Assembly: GCA_009760855.2 (NCBI GenBank)
Contig: WPIO01000160.1
Location: 559,501 to 623,500 of the forward strand
Direction of reading: 5' to 3'
Source of the DNA: Cristatella mucedo
Taxonomy: Eukaryota > Bryozoa > Phylactolaemata > Cristatellidae
Length of the DNA stretch: 64,000 nt
The first letter of the stretch is position 1. The number at the start of each line of letters is the position of its first letter. Under the pieces are notes generated by a model. That model was not told where the DNA came from. It did no database searches and saw nothing but the letters and a program-made list of their open reading frames with translations. The translations under genes were made by a program, and so were the position numbers. Shown here piece by piece: positions 24,986-59,800 of this stretch.

Positions 24986-25427
24986 GATAGATGGCACAAG
25001 AGAGTAGATGATGGGATGAGAGTAAGAGAACATGGAGAGAAATGGAAAGAGGGCAAGCGATATAGAACTATGAGACTGGTGGACTGAGAGAAACTGGAGC
25101 CTGGGGCAGACAAGAGACTAAACTGGTAAAGAATGGGAGGGAAGAAAAGTTGGAGAAAAAAAGCAGCTGCAAAAAAAGGCAAAAGAGAAAATCAAAAAGA
25201 GCAAGAAGAGAGAGAGAGCGAAAATAGAAAGAGAGATGGAGTGTCGTAAAAGATGAAGACAGACAGGTAAGCAGATAGCTAGCTAGATACATAGATGCAT
25301 ACAGGGCAGATAAATAAATACACAGACAGTCTTACACACAGATATATTGGTTGTTTTGTTGATAGAACAGGTAAAGAGACCACAAGAGGTAGGTAGAGTC
25401 AGTGGTATAAATAGGTATGTGTACGGG

Positions 25428-25545
25428 GGAGAGAGAGAGAGAGAGAGAGAGAAAGTGTGCGTGTGTGCGTGTGTGCGTGTGTGCGTGTGTGCGTGTGTGC
25501 GTGTGTGCGTGTGTGCGTGTGTGCGTGTGTGTGTGTGTCTGTTTT
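25428..25545. repeat. (GA)n then (GTGTGCGT)n compound repeat
   Basis: A short GA run is followed by about nine copies of the octamer gtgtgcgt. Confidence 0.95.
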
Positions 25546-26229
25546 CTGTTCCTGTGTCTGTGTCTGAGTGTACGCGTGGGATATTAAGAGAAGGGGAGGT
25601 AGACAGATAGATCCTGAGCTGCTACTTCTATGCTACTCACTACCTCAACTGCCCTCCAAACTCGGCTATGCTTTTCACTTTCTCTTTGCTGCATGAGATT
25701 TGATGCATTGTATGCCTTTTCTTTCTTGTCTTTACTTTCTCTCCTCCACTCTGCTCGGTGAGCTGCACTCAGGTCAAGCACCCCGCCTGCTTCGTGAGCT
25801 ATCGAATTCCGCAAATGATTCTCTAGCAGTGCAGCACCTTATTTTTCTCATTATTTCAATACCTCATCGGCGAGCGATCCTCGGATCGAACGCGATCTTC
25901 TCAATAAGACCGTGGTTGCTAGTGGCTTAGATTCTCGAATGGTAGCACGACCCCCAGTTAGCTGCCGCTGCCGCTGCTGCTGCCGTCACGTTAGCAGAAC
26001 CGGAGCATACAATCTATACATAAACCTCATCACGATTCAATTGAGTCATGCCCAGCGACCAGCCAGCCATTTCATCGTATTTAGAAGCAGGCCCGCTACG
26101 TACGACTGAAACATGACTATAGATTCATGCCACCCCATATATATATTTTTTAATCTCTTGGGAATTGCCTTTATTGACTTTACCTCATCATCCTCTCGAC
26201 ATTAGGCAGGTATGAAAATACGTGTATTT
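25546..26229. other. Intronic sequence, no gene
   Basis: No exon or known repeat is recognised. A gccgctgccgctgctgctgc trinucleotide run lies near 25962. Confidence 0.3.
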
Positions 26230-26645
26230 AATATAAAAATACAACATTTAAAAAGGAGCTTAAAACACACCTGTTTATTAAAGCGTTTAGTAGGTCCTGT
26301 GATTCGTCCTTTGTGTAATTATGTGTGCTGACACTAGGCCTGCTGCTTGTAACCAGTCTACGCGTCGATCTAATCTACGCGTCGATCCTGTGCATGCCAC
26401 ATCTCACAATGTTATGCTTGATGACATGGCGCTTATGCTTGCTGATACTGCGCATGCTGCCACTAACCAAACTTGCACCCCGACCCTGTGCATTTCACCC
26501 CTAACCATGCTATTTTTATTGTTTATTGAGCATGATACCACTCACCATTCGATCGTGCTTCCTATACAGCAAATGTAAAGCACCTATAAAGAGATTGAGT
26601 TTTCTGAGGGCGCTATATCCAATGCATTATTATTATTATTATTAC
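26230..26645 (+). mobile_element. CR1/L2-like LINE 3' end
   Basis: It begins in the last codons of the RT protein (aaggagcttaaaacacacct), continues through the 3' UTR with an internal duplication of the cgcgtcgatc segment, and ends with the stem-loop and an ATT repeat. Confidence 0.8.
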
Positions 26646-26647
26646 TG

Positions 26648-26760
26648 CGAATGCTTCCACCTATTACTTTAATATGCTTTCTTTACAACATCTGTAGAGA
26701 AATCCTAGAAAGATATTCATTTCTCCGAGGGCGAAATACAAATGTACTGTTATTGTTATA
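26648..26760 (+). mobile_element. Second LINE tail fragment in tandem
   Basis: A diverged terminus (catctgtagagaaatcctag ... gagggcgaaatacaaatgta) lies immediately after the ATT tract of the previous copy. Confidence 0.55.
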
Positions 26761-27702
26761 CTATATACGTCCACAAACGTATGCATATACGTATATGCGC
26801 AGGCATACTGAAGATCGTGACTGATATGATTTATTGTAAGTGCGTACTTTTGCATTTGTATGACCCAGCGTGTACCCGCAAAAAATCGCACGGAAATTTA
26901 GTTTGAATATCAAAGACGATGCATTCAAGCTTGTAGCTGCTGCTCAGAGGCTCAGCCGTAATGACTCACGCGAAAGCAGACCGTCGATAAGACAACTCAG
27001 AATACAAAGCCACTATTATTGTTACTACTATTAAGACTGACTACTCCGGCCAGGCCAGGTCAGGCCATCGACGAGCGGCAACCATCGTCCGCGGCCAGAG
27101 GTTAAAAGGTCAAGAGCACATATAGAGATTATGCCAGAAACCCCCGGCACCCACCGTACGCGAAATAGACTCTGCTCTTGTTCGCGTCCTCTTACGCGCA
27201 CGGCACTGTCAGTGGTCCCTTATTCTCTTTCGCAAACTCTCGTTAGCTTTCTGGTAAATTATTCTTCATCCGAAATCGCAGCTCTCAAGTCAATTCTTCG
27301 TCCGATATCACTCTTCGTCGGCGGAGTAATCATCCATCCTTTTTCTCGTTTCTGCAGCTCCGTTGATCCGACATCGCGAATTACCTCTCCTCTCCAGACA
27401 ATAGCTCCCTCACAGTGAATGCATGCATCCTTTCATCGGTAGCTCAGTTCACTTTTTTTTCTGCCGGCATCCATGTCTCTTCGGGCAGCGTTGCATAGTT
27501 CTGTCCTTCACATTCGAGTTTGTTCCTGCGCCGGGTAAGTTGCTTCATCCCAGCCAGATGTTCACTTCTTCTTCGCTATCCTTCACGCTCTTGACCTCTT
27601 AACCTCATAACCGCTCACGAACTTTGCTGGTATCGATGCGGAAGAGCCGCTCACACGCAGGCATGACTAGCTCGAGGGCTCTCTCTCTCTTGCAGAAGAT
27701 AA
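26761..27702. other. Intronic sequence, no gene
   Basis: A plus-strand frame at 27131-27418 (95 codons, Ser/Pro/Thr-rich) is unrecognised. No splice-supported exon was found. Confidence 0.3.
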
Positions 27703-27897
27703 ATATATATATATATATTTAATATTATATATATATATTTATTTATATTTATATTTATATAATTCCTTTTCCTAGCGCCCTAAGAGAACTTAATCTCTAT
27801 TCAGGCGCTTCGCATAAGCCTCGGGGCTCGAGCCCACGATCTCGGCCAGACCTTAGTCGGAGCGAACGCCTTAGCCTCTGGAGCACACCATCGCGGC
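27703..27897 (-). mobile_element. SINE-B copy with TA-rich flank
   Basis: The minus strand shows a tRNA-like head (ggcgttcgctccgactaagg), the gggctcgagccccga B-box region, gcgcctgaatagagattaag, and a tail ending ctagg. It is followed by a TATA-rich stretch at 27703-27756. Confidence 0.8.
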
Positions 27898-28067
27898 AGA
27901 ATGGCCGTTAAGGCTCTTCCGCCCCGAACGAGGCGGTTAACTCGCGTACTCGGGCTACCACGTGCCCTCGGCGGACCTCCGCGAAATGCACGCGAACGCA
28001 TCGCACTCATGCGGGGGGGGGAGGGCGCCGTCGAAATAAGCACTCGGGAAACTTCGGCTTTACGTAC

Positions 28068-28162
28068 CACAAACTCCAATCCGTGCCACTCCAGGGATCT
28101 CTTGAAGCGGCGAAGAGCGTCGGTGTCATCGGACACCACCGACAGCGCGGCGAGACCGAGGC
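28068..28162 (-). CDS. PLOD-like exon (start of glycosyltransferase region)
   Basis: The minus strand has cgttgcag before, and gtacgt (or gtaaag four bases on) after, a frame reading LAALSVVSDDTDAL then RRFKRSLEWHGLEFV. PLOD proteins begin their mature N-terminal domain with a beta strand and a T-[DE]-G-[FL]-R-R-F-x-R-S-like helix. The donor falls after the residue position where the vertebrate exon also ends, as I recall it. The exon enters with two bases of a split codon. The signal-peptide exon should lie upstream in the CpG-rich region to the right, but I could not identify it. PLOD acts in the ER on collagen lysines. The match is short, so support comes mainly from combination with the second exon at 383-458. 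Confidence 0.5.
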
Positions 28163-28337
28163 CTGCAACGAGCCGCCGGCGTCTGCGAGACGCCGTCTGC
28201 GAGAGCGTCGTCTGCGAGAGCGCCCGCTCGGCGCCGCTTCGGGTCGTGCGGCGAACAGCAAAAAGGAAATGCTCGCTTGCCGAAGTTTCTCCCTCTAGAC
28301 GAAGACGTCGAACCTGCAGCCGGAACGCCGCTCGACC

Positions 28338-28339
<2 letters not shown>

Positions 28340-28387
<48 letters not shown>

Positions 28388-28428
28388 CAGACAGACAGGG
28401 ACGGAGAGACAGAGACAGAGACAGAGAG
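28340..28428. repeat. (GA)n microsatellite
   Basis: A GA run followed by gacagacagac and gagacagagac variants. Confidence 0.95.
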
Positions 28429-28449
28429 TCGCAGAGCGTCAATAGCGGC

Positions 28450-29760
28450 GGCGCCGGTCAATTAACACCTCCCTCCCCCCAGCTCAGCACATCCTAGCTA
28501 AGCGCTCGCGCGCGCTCTCGGAGCGAACGACGTCCTCTAGTTCTTCGCAGTGCCGAGCGGCCGAGTTCTGGGAGTCCGAGCGACGAAGCCTCGAACGACC
28601 GCCCCAACCCACCGCCGCCGCCGGCGGCACCGTCAGCGGCGGCAGCGCCGCCAGCACCGACGGAGCAGCAGGAGCCGCTGCCGCCTCCGCCGCCGTCGGT
28701 CGGTCGGCAGAGCCTACCTACCGCTCGGCCGGTCGGACTCGCCGGCTCCCGTCGCTGCGGCCTCCGCCAGCGCGACGAATAATAGCGACGTAGCCAAGGC
28801 GACGCACGTAATCCGCTGGCACCGGTGCCGCAGCGGCGGCATGGCGGCAGATTGCGACGCGGCTTCGCGGAGCGTCGGTCGGAGAACGTCGCCGGAAGCA
28901 GACGCCGGCTAGAGGCGTCTGCACTCGCCGCCCCGGCCGGACTGCGCGCGCGCGAGCGCGAGCGGCGCTGCCTGCGGCGCGTGGCTCCGCCCCCTCGTTA
29001 TCGCCATTGGTCGTTAGCAAAGGGGGCAACCGCCGTCTGCGTGCCAATGGCGGGGTGGCAGCGGCGTGTCATAGGAAAAATTGAAACGTAGTAGTAACGT
29101 GCCTAGAAAGAGGTTGAGTTCTCTGCGGCCGCTATATCGAATGTATTATTATTATTATTATCGTTATTATGTTATGGAAACTCGGTGATTGCGCGATTCG
29201 GAACGCTGCGAGAGATGAGAGCCGCGCCCGACGCTCGCCTTCGTGCTCTCGTCTCTCTTCTTATCTCTGCACCGCCGCGCGCGGCTGCGGCTGCGGCTGC
29301 GGCGGCGGCCTCTCTGCCGACGCTGCGAGCTCGATTCGCTCGGGGCGCGGCGCTTAGCTCTGCCGCCGCCGCTGAGCCGTCCCGCGCCGTCACGTCCCGT
29401 CCTGTCCTGTCCCGTTTCCGGCTACGGTTCGCCAGCGAGCCTTCGCCGCGAGATTCCGCCGCCGCCGCCGCCGCCGCCTCGCGGGAGGCAGATCGCAATC
29501 GAAGCTTTGCCGCTTCCGTCGCCGCCGACATCGCTTTTCGGCGCGAGCTCGTCGCGTCGAGCGCGTCGCGACCTGCGGCGAGGTGCTCCCAGAGTCGCGC
29601 GACCTGCGGCGGCAATGCAGCACGCCCTCGGCGCGGCGGCAGTCGCGCTCCGAAGGTTGCCTCGCCTCGCTCGCTTCGAGGCGTCGCCGCTCGCAGCGTC
29701 CGCTCCTCGCGCTAAATTGAACTTCTCCGTTAGTCGACCTTCAGCTAGTACCTTGTGCGT
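28450..29760. promoter_or_regulatory. CpG-rich island, probable promoter region
   Basis: CpG is dense here, with runs such as gccgccgccgccg and cggctgcggctgcggc, unlike most of the window. It lies just upstream of the first PLOD-like exon in minus-strand sense. Long open frames on both strands (Ala/Arg-rich) are a composition effect. It could contain the PLOD signal-peptide exon, a divergent transcript start, or both. A LINE tail interrupts it at 29095-29165. Confidence 0.4.
29095..29165 (+). mobile_element. LINE 3' tail fragment
   Basis: The terminus reads cgtgcctagaaagaggttga ... ctatatcgaatgtatt and ends in an ATT repeat. It is inserted in the CpG island. Confidence 0.7.
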
Positions 29761-29959
29761 GCAATTCGCTTCGGGCTTCAGCCTTGCGTTTACTTGGGAA
29801 TCTCTCGAGTCTCAAGTCTCACCTCGTTCGTGAAGTTTTTCAAAATTAATTTCAATTTCAAATGTTTCGTGAAATATTTCAGCTCGTTATATAATATATA
29901 TCATACGCATCTATTTCGCTCGGCTTTCTCTGCACCGCAGGGAAGTCGCGTCTTTACCC

Positions 29960-30160
29960 GTATAATAGTAATAATAATAATTATTATTATTATTTTATTA
30001 AAGTAGTAATAATAACAGTAAATAATATTAATATAGAAGATAATTATAATAATTGAAAGTCGATAATAATAATTAATAGCAATAGCGATAATAATAAGAA
30101 TAGCAATACTAATAATAGCAATAATAATAATAGCAATGATAAGACAATTAAATACCGCCC
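29960..30160. repeat. (AAT)n-type repeat with LINE tail remnant
   Basis: Imperfect aataataat/agcaataat repeats run to about 30150. They are followed by a remnant, taccgccctcggagaacttt, of a minus-strand LINE tail. Confidence 0.65.
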
Positions 30161-30206
30161 TCGGAGAACTTTGGCAAATTCTCTAAGCGAAATATGTCCA
30201 CTGTGT

Positions 30207-30363
30207 ATTCACTCGGGAGGTAAGGTGCTCGCTCTTGGCGACCCAGGGCGTGGGTTCGAGTCCTGCAGTGGGCGATCCTTTACTACCCACTGTCAGCGGC
30301 AGTGATAGCCGGTAAGGCTCTACTGCCGCTACATAAACGAGACGGTTAGATCAGCTAACCCTT
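30207..30363 (+). mobile_element. SINE-A copy (divergent head)
   Basis: It contains taaggtgctcgctcttggcg, the B box gggttcgagtcctgcagtgg and gcgatcctttactacccact, and ends with gacggttagatcagctaac. The central palindrome is lost in this copy. Confidence 0.7.
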
Positions 30364-30569
30364 TTGTAATACGGTTAGTGATAACATGCACAGCATAGGC
30401 ACGCATACGCAAGAGGCATTGAAACTTGGCCTGTCAACGCTCTCAACAAGCGTACCCGAATCCCGTTAAGGGTATATGTCGAGAAAATACTGAAAAGAAT
30501 TGATACGGCAATAAAATGTTTAGTTTTCAACGACAAACTGTTAGAAACGGGATCGTAAGTTACGATCAC

Positions 30570-30627
30570 CTGCAGATAATAATAATAATAATAATAATAG
30601 TACATTTTACAGCACCCTCAGAGAACT

Positions 30628-30696
<69 letters not shown>

Positions 30697-30830
30697 GCTC
30701 TCCTCTCTCTTGGCACTTTGCATTTACTGCAAAGGAAGCATGATCGAACGGTTAATGGTAGCATGTTCAATTTCAACAAGCATAACATGGTTAGAGGTGG
30801 CATGCATAGGGTCAGCATGCGAGATAAATT
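30570..30830 (-). mobile_element. LINE 3' end with internal (TC)n expansion
   Basis: The minus strand gives ggtcagcatgc-type 3' UTR, then tgcagtaaatgcaaagtgcc and a GA/TC run, then gagttctctgagggtgctgt, and then ATT repeats. As at 22612, the dinucleotide repeat sits exactly between the halves of the tail stem. Confidence 0.8.
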
Positions 30831-33353
30831 CTCTCAGGGCGAGATACCAACGGCGAGCAATCACTAGTATTAGTGCACGCGCGCGTCGGCGGTCGACGGA
30901 GCCATTTGTGGTAACGTGAGCAGCCATTCCTCCGCCGGGTTCGGCTTCACTCCCACCGACCTATCGCCGCCTGTCACTCCCTTTTCCGACTGTGAAACCC
31001 GAGTCGACAGTCAACTAGCCGAGTTCTAGCTCTCAAAACTACGAGCAGCATTCCTCTGACACACATGCCCCCCCCCCATGCACTCTATCCTTCTGACCTG
31101 CAGTAGCTCTGACTACAGGCGCCCGCCTGCAGCCGCGATGTGACGCTAAGTGATGCTCGACATTCTGACAGCTGTCGCATGTCTGGGCTCCTCCTGGCAG
31201 TGCATGCAGGGAACCATGGGCCTGGCTCCTTCAGGCCCCCTACGGCCGGATTGTAGGACAGCATCGGGTGCACGTAAAGTTAATAAAACCGATACGGGAT
31301 ATGCTGTCTTTTTCGGATAAATCGAGCGACGGGAAAAGTGCAGCAGACACGAATGGAAGTCGAATTGTAAATCTCATTGCACTACGAATCTGTGAGTGGA
31401 CGGTTCACTTAGTGAAGGGCTAGCTTTTTAACCTACTATCGAATGGGTAGACACCGATGCCGATAGACCGCAAACTTACATGTAAGCGCCGTCATGTGGG
31501 CCCGAACTAACAGATTTTTCTGTAAAGCCTTTGAAATAAAACGGAGCTGTACGTATACATAGCTCGGTCTGCTAGGAATAAAGCTCGGTCCGAAGGCGGC
31601 TAGGAACTCTGCCGAAGCTGGGGCAGTGGTGATTGCAGAGACTCATCTTCTCGCAAAATCAAGGACCGCAAGCCGAACGAAGTTAATTCTCTGGGTACGC
31701 ACAAATAATGAAAAATTCGAATCTTCTCACCGTGTCATAGTCTAATCGGTATAATAGTACGATGCTAAGCCTCAGCAGTACCTCACATAGATAGACCGGA
31801 GCAAGAGAACCTCAAAAAATTGACAGAACCCTGAAGTCGATATGATGCTTGATCGGCAGTTGATGCAGGTGAGAGGGAAGTGGCCTAGTGCGGCAGTTGC
31901 CACGTTCACGACAGACAAGCGTAGCTGCCAAATTGGTTATCAACTGTGAGCGTCCTCTTGCACGGGCAAGAAGCGATGAATTACGATGAACGCCTGCAAA
32001 TGAAAACTTGCTGTCAGTTGTTTTCAACCCAATAATCGGCGATTCAAGTAAACTTTGGGATGCTCCTTCAGAATATGTAACTCGTTTTAAACCGGTACGT
32101 TGGTATAGTAGATCGGCATAATCTCGCCGTATTGAAATCTTCTCGCCGTAACGAACGTGACAACTGGACACTTTCTGACGTAAGCCAACTGTGAAAAAAC
32201 CAGCAATATCCAGACTGGCACCGGTCTTCTTACAGCGATTCAAATGAAAGCAGTACTAACGGTTAGACAAACCCCTGAAAGTAAACCGGAAGCAATAAAT
32301 CTCCAAAAAAAATTCTTACCGACCTCTGTATCGCATACAACTTGTCGCAACATGCTGAATCTTCATACATACACTGAGGTAGGTGCTTGCAGATTTTTGA
32401 GGTACGTGCAGGTAGTTTGTAGCTTACTTTACAGTGTAGATCAGTGCCTTGTAAATTCCACACTTCAGCAGCGATACTTGAAGGATCGCGAACATAAAAT
32501 TTCACCTGTAAGTTCAGATCTGCTTGTACACAACTTCTGGAGTTCATTTCTGAATTCGGTTGGACAACTTTTGCTATAATTTTGCTATACATGTCATCAG
32601 ACGTCCTTGAATTGTGTTATCTGCAATCAAGGACATGTCTAGGAACTTTTCCAGCCGAACGTTTTAAATTGTGCAAAACCTTTCCGATTTGGAGACGTCG
32701 CACGGCCATCGCATGCGGGCTGGACGAGCGTTCGATCGGGGCATACAGACACACGGCCGGTCTCGCCGCCCGGGCAACGTTGCACGTCCGTGTGGGCGTC
32801 CCCTACCCACTGGGCCGACAGTTGAGCTGCAGCAACTGTTGCAAGACATCGACTGCACGGTAGGAAATTAACGCCTGGTGCTACTAGCAGTACAGTGTAG
32901 GTCATCAGTATTATTCCCAATAGTAAACGAATCGGTATTTATTAGCAAAACAAGCTGTCAATTCACTAAAAACAACGAGGGCGGCAGCAGAAGCAGTGAT
33001 TGGGCGATTAATCGCTAGCCCGACATGAGCTAGTGAGAGCACCATTGGACAGTCCGAACGCTTCGGCCGCAGCGGCTGCGACCAGCCGGCTGGGGAGTCG
33101 GACACTTGCCAAACCTAGAACTCCAGGTCGGAGTTTAGATTAAGACGGTCGGATTTCAATACACTGGTAAAGCTTTCCTGCGTCTCGCTGAATGACGACG
33201 AGCTTCAAATGAAGCTTGCAGCCGTCGCGTGAGAGAGAGAGAGAGAGAGAGAGACCAGAGAGAGGCCCGATCGCGAGACTCGCGAGTCGCCTCCGGGCAC
33301 CGACCGCCGGTCAGGCAGCGAAGTGAGAGTCGCTGCGAGCCCTCGCGGCCGTG
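30831..33353. other. Intergenic region between the two genes
   Basis: It contains a LINE remnant near 31830-31955 and a short (GA)n at 33230-33254. No exon is recognised. A 3' UTR of the mannosidase gene would occupy part of the right end. I did not find a clear AATAAA signal (minus sense) close to the stop codon. Confidence 0.35.
31830..31955 (-). mobile_element. LINE RT C-terminal fragment
   Basis: The minus strand reads LITNLAATLVCRERGNC and LHQLPIKHHIDFRVLS, the same region as LVCRERHHTT...DSRLC in the copy at 16712. It is short and decayed. Confidence 0.65.
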
Positions 33354-58514
<25,161 letters not shown>

Positions 58515-59300
58515 CTTCGCTCGCGAAAAACCTGCAGCGTCGGCGGCTACCGATCCATCATGGACCGCGAGCGATCTCTCGGCGGCGTCTGCGGCGGACC
58601 CAGTGCGACGACGACGCCGGTCTCCGCTTGTGGAGACCAGCTACGGCTCTCCAGAGCTCGCTGGGCCCGAGGGTCAGGCCCCGAGGGCTGCGTCCGCTCG
58701 CTGCCGGCTCCGCTCGGCGAGCGCGGCTGCCAAGTCGACCTCTCGGCCAAGAGATCGCCGAGGAAACTGCGTCTCCGATTGGACGCCCACCAAAGCCGGA
58801 ATCGGGGTAATGGAATCGCGCAGTAAAGTGTGGCACGCGGTAATACTGCTCTCGGTTGTCCCAGCTGGCTCCGTAAAAGTTTCACGAAAGACTGAAGATT
58901 AATATATTGCAAAAATACTCATTATTTACTTTAATATGACTTATTCTGTTTTAATTTGTGTCAGGCTCTGACTATGCAGTGGCTCCTAGATAGGGGCCGC
59001 ATTTCGAATTCCTGGTCGGCGGTTTAACGGGGAGCCGGGGCTGACCTGAGTATTGAGTCTTGAGGAGTACGGGCAGGACGGGCTGGGTAGCTGACCGCTC
59101 CCGTCCGCGCCGGCACCGACCGATGCCCCGTCGTTCCGCTGCGCTGCCGCCCGCTCGGAGCGAGCGACGTCGCGTGCGGCCTTGGGTGACCGACCTGCGC
59201 CAGACCCGGAAGACGCCTCTCTTCTGACAGGAAGCCTTCTTCTTTCTCTTTCGGCAGCTGAGACGACCGGCGCGCTCGGCTTATATAAAGTCCGGCTTAG
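58515..59300 (-). promoter_or_regulatory. GC-rich upstream region of the mannosidase gene
   Basis: The region is CpG-rich and contains the likely 5' UTR. A symmetrical TATA-like element (cttatataaag) at 59280-59290 reads acceptably on both strands, so its direction cannot be decided. Open frames on the plus strand across exon 1 are its antisense shadow. Confidence 0.35.
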
Positions 59301-59466
59301 ACGGCGAGTCTCGCCTCCTACCTGCTTCCTACCTACTCGAGTCTGTCGGTGTATTCGTCACCGATACGGTGGGGGACTGGTTCAAGACTTAGGAAGACTT
59401 GACGAAGAGTCGGCAGCAGGGTCACCCGGGGATGTCACCTCAGATCCGCGTTATTCTTGTAATCGA

Positions 59467-59566
59467 GTATGTCATTGCTACCGCTGAGCATTCAATCCTG
59501 CGTCCCTTGCAAGAAATGTAACGTGCCTGGAAAGAGATTTTGTGTCTCCGAGGGCACTACAAAAAT

Positions 59567-59599
<33 letters not shown>

Positions 59600-59600
59600 G
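59467..59600 (+). mobile_element. LINE 3' tail fragment
   Basis: ttgcaagaaatgtaacgtgc, tggaaagagattttgtgtct, ccgagggcactacaaaaatg, then a long ATT repeat. Paired stem changes gtgcc and ggcac are present. Confidence 0.8.
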
Positions 59601-59691
59601 CCTAACCCGATTCTACTTCTTCGGCCAAGCCTCAAGCAAGGCGCAGTTAAGCAGCGTTTACTGCATTGCTTTGAAAGGAATAAACAAAAGT

Positions 59692-59800
59692 GCTGGCTGA
59701 TTAACAGTCTCTTTTGTATAGCGACTCCACTTGTAGCGGCGCCAAATGACCACCCACGGCAGGATTTGAACCCACGAATAGCAGTCGACTGCCTGTGCAG
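59692..59800 (-). mobile_element. SINE-A fragment
   Basis: The minus strand shows cgtgggttcaaatcctgccg (B box), ggtggtcatttggcgcc, gtcgctatacaaaagagact and gttaatcagccag. Confidence 0.65.

Noticed and set aside
27801-29833. Several long Ala/Arg-rich frames in the CpG island
   Set aside because: They are open in nearly all frames on both strands because stop codons are rare in GC-rich DNA. Only the 28068-28162 segment has family similarity.
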